Of a DNA stretch of 64,000 nt, positions 1 to 11,600 are shown piece after piece. Where the stretch lies: positions 1 to 64,000 of IMG/VR virus record IMGVR_UViG_3300028361_000023. The stretch is one strand, 5' to 3'. The DNA is from a virus. The position numbers were made by a program, and so were the translations under genes. The first letter of the stretch is position 1. Each line of letters begins with the position of its first letter. The notes under the pieces were generated by a model, which made no database searches, had not been told where the DNA came from, and saw only the letters and a program-made list of their open reading frames with translations.

Positions 1-175
1 AAAAGAAATGGTTCTTAGTCTTTCTGTAGGTACAGAAGAAACAAAACAAGAATATGTAAAAGAACTTAACGAGGATTTAAAGTTAATAAGTACTGCACCT
101 ACAGAAGAATTAAAAAACTACTACATTCAACAATATAATCTTAAAGTAGAAGGATTACAAAAATTAAATAAATAA
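1..175 (+). CDS. C-terminal end of an unrecognised protein (5' truncated by window edge)
   Basis: An open frame runs from the window edge and ends with TAA at 173-175. About 57 codons are visible, starting KEMVLSLSVGTEE and ending GLQKLNK. The visible part is Lys/Glu-rich and probably helical. Its stop overlaps the next ATG as TAATG, the same arrangement as between the next two giant genes, so it is probably the upstream member of the same virion-protein operon. No function can be assigned. Confidence 0.6.
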   Translation, partial: KEMVLSLSVGTEETKQEYVKELNEDLKLISTAPTEELKNYYIQQYNLKVEGLQKLNK

Positions 176-3100
176 TGCCAATATTAGAAGACATAGCAAA
201 ACAAGCTGCCGAAAGTCCTCAAAATGTTGAGAACAATAAAAACACTACTGATAATTCTGTTTATACACCTAATTACGGTTTAGTTTCTCAAATTGACTTA
301 AAAGGTAAATTTCCAGAATTAATTGGAAAATCAATTACAGACGAAAGTAGTAATCCTAATGAAGTTCTATTCGACCCTACTGGTGGTTATGCTACTGAAA
401 ATTTAAAAGCAAGACAACAAAATATTCTTGAATTGTTAGGTAATACTGCTGTTCAAATTAGTGCAGAAGTTGTTAGTGGTATACCTAGTGCTATTGGTGC
501 TTTATTAGAACTTCCTTCTCTTTTACAAGGTGAGTCTGATTTTGATAATTGGTTTTTAGAAGCTGGAGAAGATATAAAAGAATGGTCAAGAGAAAGTAAT
601 CCTATATATAGAAAAAACAGAACAGCAACTTTTAATATGACTGATACAGCTTGGTGGGCAGAAGGTAGTGTTAGTGCTATAGGTAGTACTTTAAGTCTTA
701 TGATTCCTGGTGGTCTTGGTGCTAAAGGTCTTAGTATTTTAGGGGCTAAAGCTTTTACTTCTACTTTAGGTAAAGTAGCTAGATTTTCAAATGCAGCTGA
801 AAAATACGGTAAAATAACTGATGAGGTTGCACGTGCTGTTTATATGGGTAGTATTATGCGTAATACTGAAAACTTTATGGAAGGTTATCAAGTTAAGAAA
901 ACTTTTCAACTTGAAAAAGCAAATGATTTTTTTAATATTGATGCTAAAGATAAAGACGGTAATAGCAGTTACGTAACTGATAATGAGATAGAAGAAATAA
1001 AACAAAAAAACAACTTAGATAAAGACGCAACTAGACAACAAGTATTAGAATTTTTAGGTAATAAATCTGCTGCTCATAGTTATAAAGTTAATAGTGTTAA
1101 TTTCTTATTTGATATAGTTCAAAGTTACGGTATATTAAAAGGTGTTAAAAATGTAGGTAGATTATCTACTAAAGCTGCTAGTGTTGAAGCTCAACAACTT
1201 ACAGGTAAAGCATTTACCAAAGCAGGTAGATGGGGATATAGAGGTAAAACTTTAGGATACAACATACTTACACAAGGACTTGGAGAAGGAGTAGAAGAAC
1301 TTATCAACCATATTGGAACAGAAGAAGGTCTTCATTATGGTAATAAACTTTTAAAAGGAGGAGAAGATAAAGGATTTATAGGAACATATACAGATCCTAA
1401 TAATGGTTTTAGTGGTAGAGTTTCTGAATATTTACAAGATCCTCATGCTTGGGAAGCTGCTTTTTGGGGTGTAATAGGTGGCAGTATTATGCCTGGTTTA
1501 ATGAGTGAATCTGGTAAACTATATAATAAAGCTAGAGGTAATCCTAATGTAGATGTTAGACTTACAGAAATAACTGCAAGAGAAACTGAAATGATGAAAA
1601 ATAACGGAATGCTTGCTAAGTTAAATCAAGGTATTAATCCTTATACTGGAGAAACTCTAAAAGATAGTGAGGAGGAAATAGAAGATCAAAAAAACGAAAT
1701 AGCTGAACAATTAAATTATCAACTCGCAATTCAACTTGCTAATAACGCTAGAAGAGCTGAAAACACTAAAGGACTTACTAGTTTTTTAAATAGCGAACAT
1801 GTTCAAAAAACAATGGAAAAAAACGGTGTAACTGCTGAACAATTTTCTAATGTTAAAAAAGAAACAGAAAATATGTTAGGTAGTATTGATAATATATCTA
1901 ATTATTTTAAATCTAGTAACGAACATATTAGTAGTATATTAACTACTAAAGCTATAAATTCTCAAACTCAATCTAAATTTTATAACAATATAGCTGAAAA
2001 ATCTAGACAAAGATTTGAAAATAAAAAAAATAAAGATGATTATTACAATAATTTAACAGAAGAAGAAAAATTCGAATATGATTATATTTCTGAATATCAA
2101 AGCAATAATAATACTATAATAGATTTACAAAATCATTTAAAAAAAGAAGAAGAACGTAAAGGCAGTAAAAGTATAGCAAATAAAACATTTAATAATAATG
2201 TTAAAAAAAGTATAGAAGAATTACAAGCTAAAAATAAAGAACTAGAAGAAACATATAAAGAAAGTCTTGATCCTAATCTTGTAAAAAATGTTTCAAAATC
2301 TAAAGCAATTAGAGATTTACATAGAGCTAAAGTGTATGAAGAACTTACCAAAGCTGAAAAAGTTAGAACAAAGTCTATATATGATAATGTATCTCAAATT
2401 ACAAAAGAAGTACAAAACGAAATAAAAGAAATCGTATTAGAAACACAAGATGAAGCTAATGAAAATGCTCAAATAGCTTTAAATGATATTGATGAAAATA
2501 CTGAAAATTATTCTGATAAAATTAAAGAAATAAAGAAAAAGTTTAAAGAAACTAATCCTAAAGATACTTCTATTGATTTTGCTGGTAAAATTAAAGAACT
2601 TGACCAAATAAATAAAAAAGCAAAACTTGTAGCGATAGAAAAAGAAGACGTAGAAACAGAACAAAAAAATTCTTTAGAAAGCGTTAAAGAATCTATAACA
2701 GAAGAGACAGGTATAGAGTTACCTAAAGATTTATTTATGGATAATTTCCAAGATACAAATAAAACTATAGAAACTACTGAAAAAATCATTAAAATACTTC
2801 AAACAAAAGAACAAACTCCAGAAATAGTAGAAAAGTTAAAAATAGTTTCAAATGCGTTAGAGGTTTATAAGACTAAACAGTTAAATAAAATAAATTATAA
2901 TGTAGAAAACAATGATAGTGCTGAAAGTTCTAATCAAGTTAATATATATCTATCTTCTGTAGCTGAAGCAAATAATAAAAGAAAAGACGGTAATATAGTT
3001 ATAAGTGATCTTAATACGGCTGTAACTTTAGGACAACTAACTAATAATTTAATTAACGGAGAAAAGCTTATCATAAGTTACGCTACTAAAGAATCTGATT

Positions 3101-5685
3101 TTCCTAATAGAAAGTCTTATGAAGAACATAAAAAAGATATAGGAGATAAAAACAATGCTCCTATTGTTTTACGAAGTAGAAGTGGACAACTTATAGGACA
3201 TATAAATTCTCTTAGATATTTAATACAAGAAGGTAATTTAACTAATAAAATATTACAATTAAATCCTATTGAAATAGTAGAATTAGCTACATTACTTGAC
3301 ACTTATTTAAAAGAAAGCACTGATATAAATAAAAGTAATCTTATTAATTCTAAATCATTTGCAAAAGCTACTGGCATAACTAAAGAACAAAGTGAAGTAG
3401 CAGAAGAAAGAACAAATAAAGCAATTAATCATATTACTAATCTTGTTTTATTTACTAAAAGCAAAACAAACGAAAATACTTTTGAAGCTAAAGAAATTAT
3501 TGACAGTTTAAAAATTTGGCAAAATAAAATAAAAAGAGATTACAGAAATAATAAAAAAATTAGAAACAACATTAAAGAAGGTAATCAAACGATAGAAATA
3601 GGACATATAAGCTCTGGGTCTATTGTTAGTCTTAAAGATAACAATGGAAAAAATATTTATAAACCTTTAAAAGAAACTATTGTTCAAGATAATATTAAAA
3701 TTACTTTTACTAGACCTAACGACAAGACTACTTTAGTTACATTAGACAAAGACGTTAAACTTATAACAAAAGAAGAAGAATACAAAGAAGACTTTTATAC
3801 TTTATTAGAAAGTAAAGGTAATTACATTCCTGTGCCTATTTTTAGAACATATCTTAATCAATCTAAAAACAAAGAAATGTATGAATATGTTAAAACTAAT
3901 TTATACAACATAATTAGTATTCTTGATAAAGGAGAACCTATGAACTCTCAAACATATTTAGATGCTATTGCAAAACTAAGAAACGTAGTTTATGTAGAAC
4001 AAAGAGAAAACGGTAAAGGTTTTAATAAAGGTAAAAAAAATCAAGAAACTGGAATAACTTCTAAAGCTAGATTTGAATTTCAAACAGAAAAAAACGGTAA
4101 AATATATTTTAATATAGATAAAAACGGTAAGTTAAGAGTTAAAGTAGAAGGTAAAAATTCCTCTATGGAAGCTGCTGATATTGACGAAGCTATAGGTCAA
4201 ATGAAAAGACATGCTGATTTTAGATTGCTAGAAAAAAATGATCCTTTTGTAGATGTTAGAACAGGTAAAGCTTATAAATCTTATAAAGATTTTCTTGTAG
4301 ATACAGATGTTTTTCAATCTAATATAGGTAAAGTTATATTTAAAAATGGAGAAAATACTGCCGAAATATCTAATTTTACTGCTTCTAATAAAAATAATGG
4401 ATATGGATTACCTTTAATATTAAATCTAAATGCTGATACTTTAGAAAGTGAAACAAGTGAAACAAGTGAAACAAATACTAACAAAGCTGATACAACGGAA
4501 AGTATCTCTTCTATAGGCAGAATTAACAGTGTCAAGGAATTAACAGACTTGTTAAAAGAAAAATATTCTGTAGTTGCTAATTTAATAAATAATAACTATG
4601 TTTCTATTAATCCCGAAATAATAGACAGTAGTACGTTACCTGAAAGTATACAAACTGCTTTTGGTATTCATAAAGATGGTGTAATTTCTTTTACTGATAA
4701 TATAAATAATAAAAGACTTGAAAATGGTTTTTTAGATTTTAACGATATTACTGCAACAGTTGTTCATGAAGTTATTCATAGTGTTATAGCTAATCTTACA
4801 CCTAACGGAAAAACAGAATTATACCAAAATTTAAACACATTTTATACAGAGTTAAACCAGCATATAAGTAATAATAAAGTTGTAGTTCCTGCTAGAGTAC
4901 AAAACTTATTATCTTTTATAGATAAAGAAATAAAAAAGGACTCAAATAACATAGAAGAATTAGTTACTTACGCTTTTACTAAAGATTATCTTGCTAAATT
5001 TTTAAATGATTTAACTATTGATAGAACTTCTAAAACTAAATCAAATACTTTTTTTGGTAAATTAAAAGAAATAATATTAGGATTATTAGAAAATACAGGA
5101 TTTACACAATTAGATAAGTTAAACAAAGTAATAGATGATACACTTTTCGGAAAAACAAAATTAGAAGAAGTTAAAGAAACTAATAGTAAAGAAAAAATTG
5201 ATACCGAACAAAAAAAACAAAACAAACAAAAAGTTGATGAAAATAACACAACTAAAACAATAAAAAAAGAAACAATTGATGATGATATAGAAGATATTGA
5301 TATTGATGTTGTTTTTAATGATAATTTTCAAGATCAAGATTTTCCTTCTAATCAAAGACCACAAAGATACGTTCAAACTATTAAACAACAAATTAGAAAC
5401 GAATTAATAAGCAAAAATCTCATTGATAAGTACCACGTTTTTAGTATATTTGACGATAACGGAAATTCTAATTTAGATAAGATAAATAAAATTGTAAATA
5501 CATATAGAACTGCTGCTTTTAAAGCGGGTAAAACTTTACCTGTTGATATATATGAATTTGACGATAATTATATTAATGATTGGGGTACTAAAGGTAAGAT
5601 TAATTTTAACCCAGAATTAGCAAATGTAAGATTTGATTCTTTTGTAGAAAATAAAGGTAGAGAACTTAAAAAATATTGTAAATAA
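175..5685 (+). CDS. Giant virion (ejection/cargo) protein with C-terminal zincin peptidase motif
   Basis: A 1,836-residue protein placed directly before the virion RNA polymerase gene, as expected for a crAss-like virion cargo protein. Near the N-terminus there are two glycine-rich hydrophobic stretches (about residues 164-195 and 426-443) that could insert into membranes. They are followed by a long Lys/Glu-rich, probably coiled-coil, middle (about 500-900). A HEVIH zincin motif lies at residues 1531-1535. It is followed by EELVTYAFTKD from residue 1594, which can give the third metal ligand as in polyvalent-protein metallopeptidases. SET is repeated three times near residue 1425. Two D-N-F peptides (853-860, 1713-1720) match ones in the next protein. 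The stop overlaps the next start as TAATG. The role in ejection is inferred from position and size. Confidence 0.75.
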   Translation: MPILEDIAKQAAESPQNVENNKNTTDNSVYTPNYGLVSQIDLKGKFPELIGKSITDESSNPNEVLFDPTGGYATENLKARQQNILELLGNTAVQISAEVVSGIPSAIGALLELPSLLQGESDFDNWFLEAGEDIKEWSRESNPIYRKNRTATFNMTDTAWWAEGSVSAIGSTLSLMIPGGLGAKGLSILGAKAFTSTLGKVARFSNAAEKYGKITDEVARAVYMGSIMRNTENFMEGYQVKKTFQLEKANDFFNIDAKDKDGNSSYVTDNEIEEIKQKNNLDKDATRQQVLEFLGNKSAAHSYKVNSVNFLFDIVQSYGILKGVKNVGRLSTKAASVEAQQLTGKAFTKAGRWGYRGKTLGYNILTQGLGEGVEELINHIGTEEGLHYGNKLLKGGEDKGFIGTYTDPNNGFSGRVSEYLQDPHAWEAAFWGVIGGSIMPGLMSESGKLYNKARGNPNVDVRLTEITARETEMMKNNGMLAKLNQGINPYTGETLKDSEEEIEDQKNEIAEQLNYQLAIQLANNARRAENTKGLTSFLNSEHVQKTMEKNGVTAEQFSNVKKETENMLGSIDNISNYFKSSNEHISSILTTKAINSQTQSKFYNNIAEKSRQRFENKKNKDDYYNNLTEEEKFEYDYISEYQSNNNTIIDLQNHLKKEEERKGSKSIANKTFNNNVKKSIEELQAKNKELEETYKESLDPNLVKNVSKSKAIRDLHRAKVYEELTKAEKVRTKSIYDNVSQITKEVQNEIKEIVLETQDEANENAQIALNDIDENTENYSDKIKEIKKKFKETNPKDTSIDFAGKIKELDQINKKAKLVAIEKEDVETEQKNSLESVKESITEETGIELPKDLFMDNFQDTNKTIETTEKIIKILQTKEQTPEIVEKLKIVSNALEVYKTKQLNKINYNVENNDSAESSNQVNIYLSSVAEANNKRKDGNIVISDLNTAVTLGQLTNNLINGEKLIISYATKESDFPNRKSYEEHKKDIGDKNNAPIVLRSRSGQLIGHINSLRYLIQEGNLTNKILQLNPIEIVELATLLDTYLKESTDINKSNLINSKSFAKATGITKEQSEVAEERTNKAINHITNLVLFTKSKTNENTFEAKEIIDSLKIWQNKIKRDYRNNKKIRNNIKEGNQTIEIGHISSGSIVSLKDNNGKNIYKPLKETIVQDNIKITFTRPNDKTTLVTLDKDVKLITKEEEYKEDFYTLLESKGNYIPVPIFRTYLNQSKNKEMYEYVKTNLYNIISILDKGEPMNSQTYLDAIAKLRNVVYVEQRENGKGFNKGKKNQETGITSKARFEFQTEKNGKIYFNIDKNGKLRVKVEGKNSSMEAADIDEAIGQMKRHADFRLLEKNDPFVDVRTGKAYKSYKDFLVDTDVFQSNIGKVIFKNGENTAEISNFTASNKNNGYGLPLILNLNADTLESETSETSETNTNKADTTESISSIGRINSVKELTDLLKEKYSVVANLINNNYVSINPEIIDSSTLPESIQTAFGIHKDGVISFTDNINNKRLENGFLDFNDITATVVHEVIHSVIANLTPNGKTELYQNLNTFYTELNQHISNNKVVVPARVQNLLSFIDKEIKKDSNNIEELVTYAFTKDYLAKFLNDLTIDRTSKTKSNTFFGKLKEIILGLLENTGFTQLDKLNKVIDDTLFGKTKLEEVKETNSKEKIDTEQKKQNKQKVDENNTTKTIKKETIDDDIEDIDIDVVFNDNFQDQDFPSNQRPQRYVQTIKQQIRNELISKNLIDKYHVFSIFDDNGNSNLDKINKIVNTYRTAAFKAGKTLPVDIYEFDDNYINDWGTKGKINFNPELANVRFDSFVENKGRELKKYCK
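4447..4473 (+). repeat. Three perfect 9-bp tandem repeats inside the first giant gene
   Basis: The unit AGTGAAACA occurs three times in a row, encoding a Ser-Glu-Thr triplet repeat in a linker about 100 residues before the zincin motif. Copy-number change would stay in frame, so this is a place where linker length could vary between isolates. Confidence 0.9.
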
Positions 5686-8600
5686 TGAGTAAATGTCCAA
5701 ATAAAAATCATCCTGCATTTATTGATGCAGCTAATGTATTAGGTGAAAATGTAACTTATTCTTTGTATGAAGCTTCTAATGACACATTAGTAGATGAACA
5801 TCCTTTGTATGAAGAGTTTGTAAATGCTTATGGGATAGAAAATGGTATTAAGAAAATTGCTGATAGAGTACTTAATCAAGGCAAAGTAAATTATACTTTA
5901 AAATCTATAAATTTATTATCTTCTGATAAAGCTATACAAGTATTTGAAAAAGGGGAAAAAAATAATTGGAGTTTAGATAAAATTCTTACAGAACTTCAAA
6001 TACCTAAAGAGCAAAAGCAAATTATTCTTGATAAATATAAAAATAATAATATATTAAATCAATTAATTTTTCAAGATGGAACTTTAAATTCAAATAAGTT
6101 ATTAGAAAAATTTGTAGATGATTCTTTTGCAGGTAAATTAATAGATTTGTTAAATAAAAAAGGATTATTTAAAAATATTTCTGAAATTAAATTAAAAGAA
6201 AATAATAGTAGTGCATTAGGTTATTATACACCAGAAGGTTATTTAGAAGTTGATGCCCCTGTATCTCATCAACAAAGAACAGTTTTACACGAAGCTTTAC
6301 ATTCTGTAACAAATATTAAAATTGAAGAATACTTTAAATTATTTCCTAATAAAAATATAGGAAACAATATTTATACAGAAGTACCTAGTTATGGAAATAT
6401 CAACTTAACTAAACAAGATATAAATAATTTAGATTCTTTAGTATCTATATTTCAAAAAGTTTTAGATTCTAATTTAAAATTTAATGAAGATCCAAATATA
6501 GCTATAAGTAATAACAATTACGGTTTAGACAACTTACATGAATTTTTATCAGAAGCGTTAAGTAATCCGTATTTTGTAGAACAATTAAAAACACTACCTT
6601 CTATTAATAATAAAAGGTCTAATTTATTTAAAGATTTTATAGAAAATATTTTATCTTTTTTAAATATAAATAAAAATATATCTATTTATGATGATATTGT
6701 GAATAATTTTGAAGATTTATTTTTAACTAAAAAAACAACCAAAAATAATTCTAAAACTAACCTAAGAGAAGATATTATTACATCTTTATTAGCTGAGAAT
6801 GCTGTAGTTACAGATGTTACTAACATTCAATATTCTGAAAATAAAACTTCTTATATTAATTCTAAATTAGAAAATACTGGCAGTAACCTAAGAGAAAAAG
6901 ATGTAGAAACACCAAAACAAAAATCTTTAACACCAGAGCAAAATAAATCTATAGAAAATTTAAAATCTATAGAACCTGCTTATGCTGATTATAGTAATGA
7001 ACAGATACAATCTTTTATAGAAAGTAAGATACCTGATAGTCAAGCTAAGCAAGTTTTGTTTCATGGAGGTACTTTAATAAAAGACGAAAAATTTAAAGAT
7101 AATTATACAGGGTCAAAAGGAATATACTTTACAGGAAGTAAAAAAAGAGCAGAAAGTTATATTAAAGCAAAAGGTAGTACGGAATATAGTAACAATAGTA
7201 AAATATATGCTACTTTACTAGATATTAAATCTCCTTTAAATAAAAAAGTATGGAGTAAATGGAAATTTAATGCAGACACTATTAACGACAAAGAATTTAA
7301 ACAAATACAAGATAATAATGCAGATAGTATTATAGATAAAGATTTTTTTAGTAAAATAGGTTTAACTAATTACAATACGCAATATATAGTATTTGAACCT
7401 TCTCAAATAACAATATTAAACTCTCCAGAAACAATACAAGAGTTTAAGGAGTTTATTAATGCTAAAAGTGAAAAAAATCAAAATAAAAAAATATTACTTG
7501 ATAATTTTGATGAAAATAATAAAACTAATCAAGACAAAGTAAATTACACTTTAAAATCTATAAATTTATTATCTTCTGATAAAGCTATAGAAATATTTGA
7601 AAAAGGAGAAAAAAACAATTGGAGTTTAGATAAAATTCTTACAGAACTTCAAATACCTAAAGAGCAAAAGCAAATTATATTAGATAAATATAAAGATAAA
7701 ATAGCAGGTAAAAAATTATCTATAGTAGCAGAAAGAAGAAAATTAGCAACTGATAAAGATTTAGAAAATTCCCAACTTATTAAAGATATAAGAGTAGATA
7801 AATCTCAACCTAAAGAATTAAAACCTAATGGATATGATAATAATTTAGCAGCAATTATGCTCTATGGTATGAAAATGTCTGAATTAGAAGATAAAGGATT
7901 ACCTGAAGAAATGCAAGAAGCTAATGTGTTAGCTTATAGAATATTAAATAATTTCATGTTTAATATTAATGAAATAACGGAATTTATGGACGTTATGACA
8001 CCTCAATATGCAAATGTTTTAACTACTAATGAAAATCCAGTTAAAGAATTTTTTGAAAATGATGTGTTTGAAGAAAGTGATAAAATTAATCTTAACCTAA
8101 GAGAAGATATTATTACATCTTTATTAGCTGATAATAGTTTTGTGGTTGAAGTTAATGTTGCTAAAGAAAATGATAAATTAGGAAAACAACCTCATCCTAT
8201 GGAGGGTGAACGATCTTTTACAGTAAATGGAGATATATACACTTTAAATAGTGATGTAGAACCAGATGGCGAAGGAGGTATAAGTAATTTTACTACTGCT
8301 TATAAAAATGATAAAGAAATAACAATTGAAGAATATTTAAAAGGTAAAAAATTAGCAAGTGATAAAGGAATTAACACATCTTATTACTCTAATCTAACAG
8401 TTCCAGGTGGTACTAATTATACAGAAAACGAAATATCTACACCTGATATTATACCTAATATTAAAGGTCATGCACAGTTTAGTACTAATAATGGTATAGG
8501 ATGGTTTAGAAGTGATGATAAATCTAGTATAATTACAAAAGAAATAGAAACTACTGAAAAATATGACCCTGAATATGATGAACAAGGTTTTTACTCTAAA

Positions 8601-11600
8601 ACCCAAAAAGAAGAAATCACTAGCTTTTTTGTTGAATATAAAGAAGCTAAAGAAAAAGGTGTTTATATTAAAAGTGAGAACGGTTATAAATTAGGAGATT
8701 TTTTATATAAAGAATTTGACTTAGCTTTTGAAGGTATAAAATATGTAAAATATTTATACAAAGGAGAGTTAAAAGATACTAAAATCCGTAGAATACTAGA
8801 AGTACAATCTGATTTATTTCAGAAAGGCAGAGATAAAAAAGATTTAATAAGTAACATAGAAGATGAAACTTTTAGAAAATTAGCTGATAATCAATTTTTA
8901 CAATTATTAAACAAAAAAGGTAATTGGGTTAATTTCTTTATACAATCTATAGTACAAGATAGTGTTAAAAAGGGTTATAAAAAAGTATTATTTCCTACAG
9001 GAGAAACTGCTGCTAAAGTAGAAGGTCATGAAACTATTGCTGAAGAATTACTTAAGCTAGAAAATGAAATTATAAATAAAAAGCAAAGGTTAAAAGAAAT
9101 AGGAAATAAAACCACAGAATACATAATAGCAGACCCTTTTGAAGGAGAGGAAGTTTATAATAACAAAGAAGAAGCTGAAAAAGTAGCTAAACGTAAGGGT
9201 TTAAAAGTTCATATAGGTAGTGTAATTGATAATAACTTAGAAGAGGAATTAGAAATACTAGAAAAAAATAAAAACAATCTTAAAACTCAAGGTATAGAAA
9301 AACTTAAACCTGTTGAAGCTTTTTATACTAATAGAGTTACTAACATTCTTAATAAATTATATGATGTAACTCAAATTACTGATGAACATAGTAATACTTG
9401 GAATGAAGTAGATATTACTAAAAAAGAAAATCAAAGTAATGATATTTTTCTTGATAATTTTGATGATTCTCCTATTAAACCTGAAATCAAATTACATAAT
9501 ATGGAAGGTTATCTTGCTAATAATATATCTTTTAATTCTGATAGTATTAATTTAAACGCAATTGAAAGTTTAGAGGTTAAAAACGTAACAGCTTTTATTG
9601 TAGCTCAAGTTAATACTTATTTAGAAAAAAATAAACTAAAAATTTCAGATGAAAAACTCAAAGAACAAGTAATAAAAATTATAAAGAGCAAACTTAATGT
9701 AGATAATTTTACAGCCGAACAAAGAAACTTCGTAGAAAACAAATGGATAGCTGGACTTGAAAGAGATAATTCTTATTTATGGGGACAAATTAAAAATATA
9801 AGTAATAGTAAATACGGTAAAGTTCTTACCGAATTTAACGAAGAATTTGCTTTAGACGTTAATACTAAAGATTTTGATGATAGTAAAAGATTTAAAGAAA
9901 GTACTTTAAAAGGAGAACAAGATTTAAAAAACAAAATAAATCAAATAATTAAAACACCAAAAGAACAAAGTTACTCTGGTTTTGATGTTTATTTTGATTT
10001 TCGTCAAATTGCTGGAAAATTACATAGACATTTACAAAATACTAATAATAAAAATTTTATAAATAACTTTAGTGATCTTATTTTAATAGATAAAAGTTAT
10101 GAAAAAATATTAAATAAAGTTAATGAAGATGAAAATTTTAAAATAAAGTTAGCTAATTTTACAAATGTAGAATATATACAACCTAATCTTGATATAATTA
10201 CTGTAAATTCAAAAGGAATTACAAGTTACAAAACAGAAGATGAAACAAAAGGACAACAACCTGGAATTAAACTTGCTAATAGTTGGATAAATGAATATAA
10301 AAAAATAGTAACTATCCGTGATTTACAAAAAGAAAATTTTTTAGACGAAATAACTGACATAGAAAAAGAATTTAAACAACATTTAATAGCAGAAGATTAT
10401 AATAATGCTGCTAAAACTTTAGTAGAACTTTTTGCAAATATTAATATAAATATAACTAAAAATGATTTATCTAAATTTATAAAAATAAATCCTGAATTAA
10501 TAATATCTGAATATTTATCACAACAATTTGATACTTATAAAGCATTTAAAGACTACGCTATTTCTTATGAAGGTGGCGATACAAAAACTACTTATCCAAA
10601 TATAAATAAATTATTTAGTCCTTTAAATAATTTTGCTGTTGATATGAGTATTGTAAGTTCTGAAGAAAAAGAATTAAGATACGCAGATGTTAATCAAAAT
10701 ATGTCTAGTGCTGTTGTTTCTAACTACCATTTAAGAAGATTTTTTAATACACTTAAAGGAGATAATGGTAAAGCTTTTCTTGTTGAATCGTTACTTGAAA
10801 AAGGTATACAACATTCTAATTGGTTAATTAGTGGTAAAATAATTATACCTCAATCAGACAAAACAGAAATCATATTTGATAGTAATGGTATACCTGTAAT
10901 TTTTGATATAAATAAAGAAGTTGTAAATATTATGATAGACCAACCACTTGCAGGTTCTGTTAATAAATTTACTAGACAAGGTAAAACGTATGAAGATTTC
11001 GTAGAAAAAGATTCTATGATATTGCAATTTGTAAAATACGTAACGAATAAAGAAAAACTAACTACTAAAACTACTGGTATGAGTATTATAAATATGAATA
11101 CTCCGTCAGAAGGTAAAGGTTTTGATTTAACTGTTCCTATAACAACTGTTATACCAAATATGGTAAACGAATTAGAACGAATTGAAAAAATAAACCAACC
11201 TAAAGTAGTTAAAAAAATAGACCAAAGAGGTCTGCCTATAGAAAGAATATTTTCTATAGATGAACAAAAAGAAGCTGCCTTAAAGTACTTATTTATAGAG
11301 ACTGAAACAATAGATAATAAAGTTGTAGAAAAAAGAAATAGTCCTATACTACAAGCTTTTATGAATATAGCTTTACAAGAAATAGAAAGAATACAAGAAG
11401 CTAATGAAGATTTTGGAGATATACTTGATGGAAAAACTACAGATAGAACTCTTGATATTCCTAAAATGCAAATGTTTTATGATTATAAAACAAAAACCAC
11501 AGTTAAAAAAGACGGAACTAAAATAACTACTTTAATAAAAGGTAATAAATTTAAATTTAATACTTTATCTTATCTAAATGATTTTTTAATTAAAGAAGAC

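Noticed and set aside
9690-9716. A further D-N-F occurrence (V-D-N-F-T-A, residue 1340 of the RNA polymerase chain)
   Set aside because: It lacks the hydrophobic pair before Asp and the acidic residue after, and lies in an ordinary helical context, so it was not counted with the five linker copies.
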